Of a stretch of DNA of 64,000 nt, positions 44,961-56,975 are shown piece after piece. The stretch covers positions 682,001 through 746,000 of the forward strand of contig MU839079.1 of assembly GCA_030685235.1 (NCBI GenBank), given 5' to 3'. Position numbers and translations under genes: made by a program. Position 1 is the first letter of the stretch, and every line of letters starts with the position of its first letter. The stretch is from Copromyces sp. CBS 386.78. Taxonomy: Eukaryota; Ascomycota; Sordariomycetes; Sordariales; Sordariaceae. The notes beneath the pieces were generated by a model. The model saw only the letters and a list, made by a program, of their open reading frames with translations. It was not told the DNA's origin and made no database searches.

Positions 44961-47678
44961 ATGTCGTGCATATCGGTAAGTCCCCATTGAACAGGCGCCG
45001 TGACATTAACGCTTGACTAACTCCCTCTAGTTTCGCCGCAGGTCAAAGACGAAGAAGAAGGAGAAGCCGTCCTTTATGCGAAGGATGACGACCATGAAAA
45101 TTGCTTCTCCCAGCCAGCCGACGTCTGCCTTGTTCATGGCTTCTCTGGTATCGTCGGCACAAGTCTTCAACGCTACCCATAAACCCATGTACATCCACGA
45201 TGCGTTTAAGAAACACGCCGTGAGGGTTTGGAAAGAAGCTTGCGGAGGCGATAAGTTACTTACGCATGAGAAGTTCCTTCGCTTTTTCAAGAGAACCCAA
45301 GGTGTCACGACCACGGATCTTCCAGATAAGGACGTGTATACCTTTGAGGAATTCTTCTGGGCCTGGAGCAACAACAAGGCAGCGTGGAATGCCGTACGAC
45401 CCTTGGATCCCAACGAAGCCGACCTCACGTATCCGATTAGCAATTATTTCATCAATAGCAGTCACAACACTTACTTGGAAGGCAATCAACTGTCATCCAA
45501 GAGCTCCGCAGAGGCATACAAAGCCGTATGTATGAACCGCTCCTCGTCGCTGTTAACAATGTCTAACAGGACTCATAGGTATTACGGAACGGTTGCAGAT
45601 GTATTGAAATTGACGTGTGGAACGGCGCCCCGTCACGAACGCCGTCCAAGTCTCCGCATGGGGAACATCGCCGACATATATCAAACGTTTCCGCCATGTC
45701 ACGAACGAGCGTCCGACATGGCTCAAGCCTGAGTGTCGATCAGCCAGGTCTTTACACAATGCGAACTCCCCGAGACAGTGGCACGAGTCTGGACCCGAAG
45801 GAACTGAGCGACCGTTTGGATCAATCGACATCATCATCCGGCTCCATCAAGAGGGTTGAACCCATCGTGCACCACCATGGAACTATGACTACCACGGTGC
45901 CTTTTCGGGAGGTTTGCAAGGCTGTTAGAGAAGAGGCGTTCGTAACCAACCATCTACCGATCATCGTCAGTCTGGAGGTTGGTGCGGACCGTGAGCAACA
46001 AGAGATGATGGTGGAGATCATGAAGGAGGAATGGGCCGGATTGCTTCTCGAGGAGCCTTTCGAAGACTGCGATCACCTACGACAACAACCTCGACTGGAA
46101 CAACTGCTCGACAAGATTCTGATCAAGGTGAAGCGGTTGGATGATTGCAATGGTGAGATACAGGAAGCTCAGCGTGGGCGATCTCTGACTGTCAGCTCCC
46201 TGCGCTCCAAACCACCAATTTGCGAAATGCTCGCTGCCCTGGCTATTTACACGCGCAGTGAGCATTTTTCCGATCTCAAATCCTTATCCTCAACAACTCC
46301 CAGCCATATCTTTAGCGTGAATGAGGACAAGTTCCTGGATATGATCTCGCAAGATAAGGCCAAGTTGAAGAAGATCATGGATCACAACAAGCGGTACTTT
46401 ATGCGAATCTACCCCAAAGGTCTTCGTTTTGACAGCAGTAACCCCGACCCTACTATCCCTTGGCGACGAGGTGTACAGATGGTGGCTATGAACTGGCAGA
46501 AGACCGACGAGGGCACAATGCTCAACGATGCCATGTTTGCGGACACGAATGGCTGGGTTCTTAAGCCCGCCGGTTTCCTAACAAATCACGACGATATACC
46601 GACAAGGACGGTCGACTTACGAATCACTGTCCTAGCAGGACAGTCGATCCCCGTACCCGAGGGTGGGCAAGCTAAGAAGCTACGCACCCGAGTGAAGGTG
46701 GAATTGCACGTCGAAAAGCCAAACAAATCGCTTGACTTGACGCGAACCAATCAACCACAAGCGACCGAGAATCCAGACTGGGAGCGTAGTCCATATCCAC
46801 TTGAGTTCCTGAATGTGGGTGGGATTGTGGAAGAGCTCAGCTTTGTGAGGTAAGTTTTATGTCCTCGCTACCCCGGATGTTTCTTCTCCTCGTTGTTATA
46901 TCACTGCACATCTTCACTCGATGCATCATCCGACCAGAGCTATTGGTCAGTAATCTCTTACCGCCTACCTGTCAACCAGGACTGAGTGGATGTTGTCTTG
47001 TTTCGACGTTATGATTTTGATGCGCGAAGCCGCTATCGCGAGCAAACTTCTGTGAAGACTCTTTCTCATTCTCCATCACGCTTATGTCCTGTGGTTGTCC
47101 ATATCATGGAGACAATGACAGGCGGGATGCCCCAGACAGAGTTGTCCGTGTAGCAAACTGTCGAGCAGAGTGCCCGGTTTGAGGGAACGGAAGAAGTCTC
47201 TATCCGAGAGCGAGAGATACATAGTGTCCTCCGCAACTGTGTCTGCCAGCTTTCCCCGAATGAGTGTGTGTTTGTGCTACACGGGAGTCTCGCATACCGA
47301 CATCGGCTTCCTTCCGGTCGGCCGGCTTCATCCACTCAACTTCATCTCTCTTTCTTTGCTCCCTTTTCAAACTTTATCTGACACGCGCCTCACCCTTTCT
47401 CCTTTCTCATCCACTCATCATCTTCATTTCCGTTCGCCTTTGGCTCACGAACCTGGTTCTAACCTGATCGCGTCTCCCACAGATTCAAAGTTGAAGAGCC
47501 CTCCTCAAGCGGCTTCGGCAACGAGCTTCTTGCTTGGGCTTGCATCCGTCTCGACCGCTTGCAACAGGGATATAGATGCCTCGATCTTTACCACCCACTT
47601 ACCCGTCGGCCACTCCGCCGACACGGCGGACATTCCTCATCTCAGCTCTTTATCAAGATTGAGAAGAATATTCGATAA
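44961..47678 (+). CDS. Phosphoinositide-specific phospholipase C (delta-like, no PH domain)
   Basis: Cleaves PI(4,5)P2 to IP3 and diacylglycerol, linking to calcium signalling. Four exons: 44961-44975, 45031-45525, 45579-46849 and 47483-47678; introns 55, 53 and 633 nt. The product is 658 aa. The order is: basic N-terminus; EF-hand-like helices (about 35-95); X domain with the first catalytic His in FINSSHNTYLEG and the metal-binding GCRCIEIDVWNG; a Ser/Arg-rich insert of about 60 residues; the second catalytic His in VHHHGTMTT; Y domain with YFMRIYPKGLRFDSSN and GVQMVAMNWQ; C2 domain starting DLRITVLAGQ. The last exon supplies FKVEE...LLAWACIRLDRLQQGYR, the end of C2; exon 3 alone stops short with TAA right after the donor. 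The first exon has only five codons. It may correspond to one of the Neurospora PLC paralogues, but I cannot say which. Confidence 0.94.
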
Positions 47679-48509
47679 CGGCTTCCCGACAAACCGGACA
47701 CATGCCGAGACTGCCGTCGGGTCACAGTGACATCTAACCACATGACCACGACAGACGGTCGTCATTCATTAAATCCTTTTCCCGTCTTCTTGATATCCTT
47801 GTTTCAATATGGCGTTTCCTGGCACCCGCATTGGCGTGGAGGACATTTCAGCATGGCGTTTATGGTAGCAAGTTTCTTTCCGATTGCATGGTAAAAGGTC
47901 AAAGAAGAAGAAGAAGATATGCACAAAGCAAGGCAAAGACTGTTATGGATGGACTTGAAGGGTGCTGCATTCATTTTGATTGCTTTTGGGTGGAAATTGG
48001 ATGCCAGTCAGGTACAGAGCGATTTGTCACTCACTTTGGAAGGAAATACTCGTTGGATATGTTTTGAAAGGATACCCTTGGTATAGCCAGCCAGTCCCCG
48101 ACTTTGGAGGACTGGAGCGATTGGCGATAGGCTCATTCCGCAATGGACAGTTATTGCTTACATTTATCGCTTCATATCCTGAATACGGATGTACTCACTT
48201 CTCTTGTTTCTGTATACCGCGTTCATGATTAGAATCCCCAAAAGGGAAACACTTTAAACTAGTTGTAAATGAGTAACTGAAGTCGTTGTCTGGCAATTTC
48301 TTTACCTTAAGAAGTAGGTGCACTAACTCTTCGAGTGGAGTCTCTTCAAATGAGATTATAGATATCGAAACACGCCTGGAAACTGAGGAGCTGAGATGTT
48401 GTCTGAGTTGGGAAGGTGGTGCCGAAGCGATCATGGTCTACCACCACGACCAGGCCGTCCTGGTGTCATAGGGAGCATTATCACAAAAAAAATTCAATAA
48501 CAACTACAA
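47679..48509. other. Spacer between phospholipase C and tRNA-Gly
   Basis: About 830 nt; phospholipase C 3' UTR followed by sequence with no recognised gene. Confidence 0.6.
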
Positions 48510-48580
48510 GCGCCAGTGGTTTAGTGGTAAAATCCATCGTTGCCATCGATGGGCCCCGCGTTCGATTCGCGGCTGGCGCA
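48510..48580 (+). tRNA. tRNA-Gly (GCC)
   Basis: 71 nt with acceptor stem GCGCCAG/CTGGCGC and discriminator A, D arm with GGTTTAGTGGTAAAATCC, anticodon loop TTGCCAT giving GCC, and T arm CCGCG TTCGATT CGCGG. It closely matches fungal tRNA-Gly(GCC). No intron. A TTTCTTTT run follows at once and serves as the polymerase III terminator. Confidence 0.97.
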
Positions 48581-51500
48581 TTTCTTTTGTATTTTTCCGG
48601 TTCAAATTTTTCCTCGCAGCATTTATTCTTGTTGGTTCTTTTTTTTTTTTTTTATCTTTTTCCTCGCCTGCTGCTTATTCCATTTTTTGTCTTTGACCAT
48701 TCATCATCCATATGAAGGGAAAGTCTCGTACTTGGTATGATGGGTAAGTTTAAATAAGTGGGGTAGGTATAAAACCATAGACGTCCGTGCCAAAAGATAC
48801 CTGACAGGGGTGTTTTTACTTTCGCTCGTAACCACAGTATAACCTAGACATCTTGTAGGTGTTTTTCTTTTGGTTTCGTAAAGCTTTCTGCTGTCGAGTT
48901 AGTAGGCTCCGGGTATTCCTTCCTTGTCTTTCTGACCCTTATGATGGGTGTAGAAATTGTCGGGTCTTTGATTTGAATTCTCTTTTCTGTTTTTCCTTTC
49001 GGTTTTCTTCCTAGCAATGCCTTCATCTGCTTAAAATGATACTGGTCACTGAGTAAGGATTTGATTATTTGCTTGACTTACGCCGTTTGTACAGCGAACA
49101 TTATCATCGGGAACACAAAGCTCGGGAAAGGCGAAACATCACTAGTCTCTGTTACATTGACCTCTCTCACCCGGCCCTACATTTTATATGGGTCTCCTCG
49201 AACAAAGTGAGAAGGCCCGGGCAGTGGAGGGTAGGGCGGAGGACGGAGCGTTTCAGAGGCCTAGCAGGTTTGAGGTCTGAGACTACCGCTTTTACTCAGT
49301 CGATTCCTATACCCTTCAATGCCGGCAATAAGGGCCTCGACCAATTTGTTAGTGAGTCGATGCGGGTCACAACCGATCACAGGCTTGCCAATGTGTATCA
49401 AGTGGTTCCTTCGGTGCGATTCAGTAACAGCATTGGTGGGATTCTGTTAGGCTTGGCTACTTTTAACATTAGCGCCATTTGGGGGTGTCGAAAGATTCCC
49501 CGTTGCTTATGTTCCTTGTCAGAAATCTTCGGGACCCGTGATAACTCTTTCACTTCCGCTTCCCTTCCGGCCTTCATATCGGAGACGGCACCCGACGTTT
49601 GGCCACTATCGGAGGGACAGGGAGCGGGCGAGGTTAGGTGACGGTGGAAACGGAATACGGAGTGCCGCCGAGCCAAGACGGGCAGAACAGACCGGCCGGT
49701 TTGCGGACTTACCTGCCACGTTAAGGGAAAAGGTGGAAAGTCCCTGGAATCATGGAAAAGACAGCGAGGGTAGCGAGCTAATTCGTTCCCGACAGTCTGG
49801 TTCCAGGACGGAAGGGAAGGGGAAAGGAAGGATAGGAGAAACAATGCATCGTTCCGCAACCACAACCGCAGCCCGCAAAATTTTCCGTTGGCAGATGTTT
49901 CCGTGCAACACACAGAGGCTGGGAATTTCTCCTTTCCTCCAAGTTTGCGCCCCTTGGGACGCGGATACTTCCTCTCAGATTCGATTACAACAATGACAAA
50001 GATGCCCTTCGAAAGGATACGGCTGCTCCCTGAAGTACCGAGGGTTGGGGAAGGTTTAGTCTGGCTCAGGGGTCCATATTCCATAGATCTCACCTGCTTG
50101 TGAGCGGATATTCATTGGCAATCCATTTGACCTGTTCATGCTCGTGTACACTTGAGATCTCGACTCTCAACGACGAGCAGGGGTCTGGAGTTAGGCTCCA
50201 TTATCAGATCATTTGTCTGACACAGTGAACAAGCCTTCCTGCCGTTGTTCCTGCATGTACACAGTGTGCGATTGTTTTGTGCAAACATGTCGGGACGAGG
50301 TGGGCGCAGATTGGAAGCGTCCCGGACGTTGTAACGGAGGAGGGATTCAATCTGTGTAGCAAACGCAAGATTTCGGGGGTTGAATCAAAACCGATTTCAA
50401 GCTCTTTCGCGAAGCTTTTAGGGCGAGAGATAGGATGGAAGATCTCGAGGACTAAGCAACATCGTATCATGTATGTGTTCAAGTTTTGGTAGTCAGCGAT
50501 ATAGTTGTCATTGCTGGGAGCTTCTCAACAAAGACAAGTCGAGCATTGGTCCAAAGTTGCGGCCACGCCGCGTGGTCCACCATAGAGATGGCCGTCTGGA
50601 AGATCTCGTCGTCATCATGATGAACCCTGGGCGAAGGATCTGAGTGATGGCCTTCCCCTTCGCCAGTGCTTGCCCGATGGGGTACAGCTGTACTCTGACC
50701 GATTCCCGACTCTTCGATGACCTGTCAGGCCATTAGTGGATGTCGCTGGCTCCGGAATGGAAGTCCTGGATGAGGGTTGATACCACGACGACGCCGACGA
50801 TGATGCAGGGGCGCTAGTGTAACCGATGTTGGAGTCGAAAAGGAGCCGACGAGCGTTGTTGTTCTCGCTGTTGTTCGGTCCACCGGGGTCTTCAGAGTAT
50901 CATGCTAAGCGAAGACTCCTTGTCGGGTTTGGGACAGCCGAAAAAGGGTAAGCCTGAGGTACCCAGAATGATATCAATCGATGCGTTTGTGGGGTGGCTC
51001 TGGTATCTGATGGGCTGCAGGTACGCGGTTGCAGGATACTCGAGGCGCGATGGTATAAACAGTGACAGCTGGCATAACAAACCCCCATGATGATTTGACA
51101 AACGCCAACGAAGGATTCGGACCAGGAATAATATACAGATAGCATATGGTCATCGCGGCTCGAGTGTGGAGAAGAGGCCAGCTGTGATGTCCATGGATAT
51201 GATATGTATTGGTGGACTCGTGGGCCCCTTATGTGAGTCGGTAGTTGAGTCGACGCGACACACCGAACCAGGAACCGGGTTGAGGAGCAGATCAAGGGGC
51301 CAGATGGTGGTTAGATGTGCGGGGTCGAGCTGATGTGTTAGAGAATGACTCGACGATGCATGCTTGACTAGCATGAGGCTCCCCAGACTGGAGATGACCT
51401 AGAGAAAATCGACGATGGGTTCGGTAAATGTCTAGCTTCAGCCGAGTGGGTTGTGGCTTGTTCCACCAAAAGTCTTGTCTGCTGATTTTCTGTTTCGCTT

Positions 51501-53658
51501 GGGTCATTGATGCCGCAACGGCCGAAGTGAAAACGAGGACATGGCCAGGACCTGGTCTGCCTGTCGTTGGCCAGTATTTACCTTGGGATCTGGCAAAAGA
51601 ACTTGTCCTGTTGGCCGGGTGTTTTGATTTGATCTTCGATGTGTGATGTGCAGAGGTTCATGGCGATGGACGAATCACCATCGAGCATGGCGTTGGACGT
51701 CAACGGCTGCTCGGGAATTAAACCCAGACGCGCGTGGTGTCATTGTGGGATGGTGGGATAGTCTAATGGGCGCATCGTGGACCATGGCGACAGTGTAAAC
51801 GGAACAAGGGGGAAGCCGGGCAACCTCTATGAGCCATCATATCTCGTATGGACTCCCGGGCAACGAACAACGACGGGCGGCATGTCGGGAATGTGGACAA
51901 TGTTGTCGTTGGAGGTTCAGTCATCTACTGACGTCGTTTAGTACTTTGGTCTTTCTTGGGAGAAAAAGTAGGCGGGAAAAGACGGGCCACGATGGATGCA
52001 GTGAGAGAAGATGGCCGTCACCGCTGGACACGTAGCACTCGATTCGGGCAGAATTTTCTTGTGTAATTCCAGGTTCTTGCCGTCATTTTCTGCTGTTGGC
52101 GTAGGAGATGTAAGAAGGGAAGGAGCGATATTGTCACTGCCCCGTCACGACTTCTCTTTTCTTGGTGGTTGACCGTACCTAGTTGTGGGGCTCTTTTCTG
52201 CCAAGCAAATGACGACCTTTTCACCCTCCAAGGACTGCAGCCAGTTATGGCAGGTGCAATGGCAGGCACATTGGGCGCTACGGGTGATCATCGGCTCCTG
52301 GAATTTGGAGTCTGGCAGTTTGATCTCCATTCAATTTCTCCCTTCTCCATCTTTTTCTTTTTCATCCGGTTATTCTACTAGGTCAAACTTTGGACTTTTG
52401 CGCTCCAGGAATGACCCATCATTACCGCTCCCAACTGATTTTACTGACTGGTCACAATTCACATCCCTTGACCCGTGGTCCCGTTGTTGCAAACCAATCT
52501 CTTCCAGGCCAAGCGAATTCCCAAACATCGACTTGAAAAACAAAAGGGATGATTGGAACTCCAAGCTACTATGAGCACAGTACAACAACTGCTTACCTTT
52601 ACTCTAGTTAGATCACGGACCGAGAGTGGGTGATGCTACTACCATTGCTCACCACTCGAACGATGCGCTCTCTCTGGGTAGTTTAGTTTACTACACGCTA
52701 CACGCCATGTCCTTAGTAGCACTATGCTATTCAGTGTACAAGTTACAAGCCAAAGGACGGCTGCAGCAAGCCACAAGCTGCATGATCAGGCTTCAATGTC
52801 ATGGAGGAACACGCCCTGGACTTTTCCATTTCCTGCGACTCCCCGGAAGACGGCGAGCCCTGCGCAAACGGCACTTGTCTCAGAGCTAAACCAGACTAGC
52901 CTCGCCTTGCAGTGCGCTACACAGCATAGATGGCACGCTACCAAGCTGGACAAAGCTACTTATTATGTGCGCTGTCAGTTGCTGCAACCGTTGGAAGCTG
53001 CCCAGGAACCAATTCACACCCGGTCCTTGCCCTGCCCTGGTTCATGGGTTTGCGAGTTGCTTCACTCGAGTGTTTGAACGATGGAGCAAGACATACGCGA
53101 TATGGAGACCTCGGAGAACCCTGTCCGACCTCAGCTACTTGTTGTTGCCCAATGGCAGGTCGTCATCTACACAAAGTTGTGATTTCACCAACAACCAAAC
53201 GAGTTGCTCTTCGCCCGGCGGGTCTGTCTCTCCCATCTTGTCACCACTTCCAGGTGGAGGCCAGTACCGGCCCCCATGGAAATCGTTTGTCGGAGCCATG
53301 TCGTTGCCGTTTCCCGGAGAGGGATCCCGGTCCGGCCGTTCGCCTGTGTGCTGTCTTTTGTACGCCAATGCCTATGCATAAAACCGTCGAGCCTCTGTCT
53401 CGCCGTCGGAAAGACGCCGCCCATCAGACGACGGCTTCCTATCGTCCCTTGTGTCATGACGAGCCTCACCAGTATATGGCCTTGGTTCATCATCCTCGTT
53501 CCCTTACCGCCGGCCGCCTCCCGTCCAAAGAATTCGAGAACGATCACGGTTCATCCTAGCTTCCTTTATTCTTCCCTTCCCGTCGCCAACGCAATCCCGC
53601 CTTGTCACCGGTTCAAGGAGAAAGAGTCCGGCTTCATGCTACATCGGCCAGGAATGCA

Positions 53659-53665
53659 TATATAG
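53659..53665 (+). promoter_or_regulatory. TATA box of the zinc-ribbon gene
   Basis: TATATAG about 192 nt upstream of the ATG at 53857, followed by a pyrimidine-rich stretch suited to transcription initiation near 53690. Confidence 0.45.
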
Positions 53666-53697
53666 ACCTGCCCTCTGCTTCCTCTTGTCCACCTCAG

Positions 53698-53721
53698 CAT
53701 CATCATCATCATCATCATCAT
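53698..53721 (+). repeat. (CAT)8 microsatellite in the zinc-ribbon gene leader
   Basis: Eight perfect CAT triplets just after the expected transcription start. It contains no ATG in the plus orientation other than those formed by the repeat frame (CATCATC holds no ATG), so it does not create an upstream start. Confidence 0.85.
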
Positions 53722-53856
53722 CGGACATCGACCACTCGCACAACCCACAAGCACACTCTAGCCTTTACGCTCCAACGACCTTAAACACTTCAACAGTTCG
53801 TCACTCCACAACTTCCCACCTCATATCTCACTTCAAAGCCCACGGACACTACAAAA

Positions 53857-54235
53857 ATGTGCCACTCAACTCCCGCCCACGCTTGCCGCTACAACATGAA
53901 CAAGCCAGAGCAGCAAGAATTGGTCAACCGTCAGGGACAGGGAGCCTTGGTTGACTTTGCCAATGTGAGTACTGAGACAAAAGTTCACTGATACCCTTAC
54001 CCACATGGGCCACCACCCCACATTTCCGTTACTTGTATCCTACATACAAGAGGGTGGCGGTCCGGTTGGTGCCGTTGATATGCAGTGCAACACTACCATG
54101 TGGAAGATACAGTGACTAACAGTCATACTTTCACAGCTCCCCGGCGTTCGTTGCCCAGAGTGTCAGAAGAAGGGAGTTGAGACATGGGTGATCCGAGGCC
54201 GTGCTTGCCCCGTCTGCAGGCATGAGTGCCTCTAA
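53857..54235 (+). CDS. Small 68-aa zinc-ribbon protein
   Basis: Family not recognised. Two exons, 53857-53964 and 54137-54235, with a 172-nt intron (GTGAGT donor, TGACTAAC branch, CAG acceptor); both exons are in phase 0. The N-terminus MCHSTPAHAC has two Cys and two His, and the second exon encodes C42-P-E-C45, then C60-P-V-C63, H65 and C67, a CxxC-x14-CxxC pattern typical of a zinc ribbon. The segment between the pairs (KKGVETWVIRGRA) resembles the short strands of such ribbons. Both exons have good codon bias, and the spliced frame stops soon after the last Cys, which supports a genuine small protein. A nuclear or ribosomal adaptor role is possible but unproven. Confidence 0.75.
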
Positions 54236-56975
54236 GCCGAAAGCCGAGCTCGATCGTTTCAACAGAACTACCGCGGATGACTTAATACTGGGATTTCTTT
54301 TTCTCACGCCATGGTTATCGGCATGGATCAAAAGGGACGACAACGGTTTGGAGTTGGGAAGCATGCTAGACTTGGGGAGACCTTTTGATACCCTTGCCTT
54401 TTCGGGTTGCTTGATTTTAATTTCCCATCCTAGGGGTCACGGTGTTACGGGTATGGCTTAAAAGGGGGACGATCAGGTTAAAATCCGGAACAGACTGATA
54501 GAAATCAAGGGAGGGGGCTATACAAAAGGGGCGATGGAATTCCGAAAGGACAAGTTGGGAACTAGACTGGGAATAGGATACAATAAACACTACATGTCGC
54601 TCACGCGCACAAAAAGGTGTACAGATATGGGGAAACCATGATACTCGCTCAAGCACTACATAAGCCCCGGAAGGGCTCCTATTGGGTCAGGACTGGTGGC
54701 AATTCAAAAGTGAAGACTAAAGTAAGAGCCTGAGACAGTATTCCCGAATCTCGACAGTTCTAGTGAAGAACATGGTGTAACGAACCATAGAACCGACGGA
54801 ACTGATAGCCATGGCATTATCATGAATCGAGTGGCGCACGTCAACTCTTCTCTCCACAACTCCGAGGTGACACTACCTACCTGCTTCTCCTCCAGTTCAT
54901 ATCAGCTTACACCGAATGGACCGTCAGGATGACAGGTACAACATTCCGAACGTGCAAACATTTGGGTTCATCTTCCGACGATTGAAAAAGGAAGTATGGA
55001 AAAGGAGGAGGCTGTTCGTGCCACAATAGCACAATGAACACAACAGGACCCATCAGTAAGGATGAGGCGAGACACGGGCTCCTCGCGATATACCAACCGA
55101 TCCAGCAAATACAATGGGTTGCCCTACCAAGCAACAGTACATACATCTATATATCTAAATTAAATTCCAGGCAGACAACAACAACAACAACACTACCAAC
55201 AACACCATCGATGCGAAGCGAGGTTACAAGGCCCATGATGAAGTTGGGCAACAACACCCGATTCGACAAGGCAGTATCTAGACCTAGGATCTCCAAGAAG
55301 GAATCTTGAAGAATATTACTGAACACACGCACACCCACACAGTTACGGTTCATGGCTCACCAACCACCAACACGACGAGACACGGCACGGCACGGCACAC
55401 CAACAAGCCTAACATAACTGAACCACAACCACCAACACGACGGCACACCAAACACAGACACAACCACAAGACAACCGCAACCACAGAGACAGAAACAACC
55501 AAACACCAAAAAACAAGACCGAAGCCACACAGCGACCGGTGTAGATCCTTTCCATATCCGAGTGCTTCACGGTGCTTCCCAGATAGATGGGAAAGATGGA
55601 GAAATCAGCCCATGACCCACAACAACCCACAGCGGTGGTTCATGGTTCTTCTGTCGTACTGGAGGTTTGTATATCGTTGGGCAAGACATAGGAAGACCTC
55701 ACGGAACAGAAGAAGTGGGAAGATGCTACAGAACAATGGTGAAGTAGCATCATGACCTCACCTTACTGACAAGTAAGCAGTAATTCCCCAGACAATGACC
55801 AGGAAACAGTCAAACAGCAGATTGGGTTTCACCGATCCAGTCCGGAAGAAGAAGGAACCGGAAAAGGGGGAAGTAAACAAAACGCTTGAGCCCAACAAGT
55901 TCCCAGTCCGCCCCTCCTCGCACACCACATTCTTAAACTTTGTTGGTTGCAGGGGCATTCCCTGTTTCTCAGGCGACGGGATCGACCGAATGCACCACTG
56001 GGTGCGCACCTAACGGTACCTTGTCCGATGTAATTCTAATCAACTAAAAGGGTGGTCAGGATGGTCACCTAGACCACGGGGCAATGAGAGGGATAGATGT
56101 AACCCATGAGACGAACTTGGCTCCTCATTGAGCCGAGATAAGCGTGAAGTTGCTAGTGGGAGTATGACGGCAGTACCACCACATTCACCACATGAGGAGA
56201 ATGTGAGCTCTAGAGGACTCTAGAATAGGATAGATGCGAGACACAACAGGTGAAGCCTCGTATTGGGTGCTACCAAAGCTAAAGAGGAAAGTGAAGCCAT
56301 TCGGAGAACGGCCTGATGAGTACAGAAAGGAAATGAGGCAAAACAGATTGTGGAGCTAGGATAATACCTTGTTTCAGCAACTCCATCAAACCAAGTGTGT
56401 TGGTCACAGGAAAACTGGACAGAAGCCTCCAAGCTTTTTGCGCCTCTGTGAGTGATGCCAGAACAATTGAAGTCCGAGTGAAAATGATGAGATGATAAAG
56501 GTGAAGGGTCCACGCAAAGGGATGGTGGACTGGCTGGTGGGGAATGGAACCTTGATGGCCAGCTCGGCGGGCAGATCCGGGGAAAGTGGGGAGGAGCGCC
56601 AGACAGCCCAGCCCCCTGAAAGGCCCCGCTGAGAAAGGGCACAGGGCTGGCACAACAGGGCTGGGCTGCGTGGCTCATCAGGGCAAGAGCCACAAGAGTG
56701 ACAAGACGGCAGGGGCCTATCCTCCACTGGCCCCACTGGTTCGGCTTCGAATCGTCTCTTGGCCTCCACCACCACAACTTCCACTTCCACTTTCCGGCCC
56801 GCAACACGGTTAAGGTAGGCATTGGCAGTCATTTGCAGCCATTGGCGGGCAGACATTGACTCGCACAATACAGCGAGGGATGTTTCGGTTGGACTGTCGA
56901 CCAGCGTCCCGTCTCTTGCATCGCAGTTCGGGTCTCAGCGCAACCCTCAGATTACCATAGCAAGCAACCTGAACC
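54236..56975. other. Interval between the zinc-ribbon gene and the transcription factor
   Basis: About 2.7 kb: 3' UTR of the zinc-ribbon gene, then sequence without a recognised gene, then the transcription factor promoter. The part at 55160-55530 is rich in CAA, CAC and GGCAC simple repeats (for example three tandem GGCAC near 55383). No TATA box is clear before 56976. Confidence 0.55.

Larger units (their letters stand above)
48581..53856. other. Gene-poor stretch between tRNA-Gly and the zinc-ribbon gene
   Basis: About 5.3 kb without a recognisable gene. A T-tract lies near 48640-48653. The part at 49069-50093 is open in three overlapping frames on both strands (up to 231 codons) but shows no domain or codon signal that singles out one of them. 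The right end carries a TATA box and the leader of the small zinc-ribbon gene. Confidence 0.5.
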
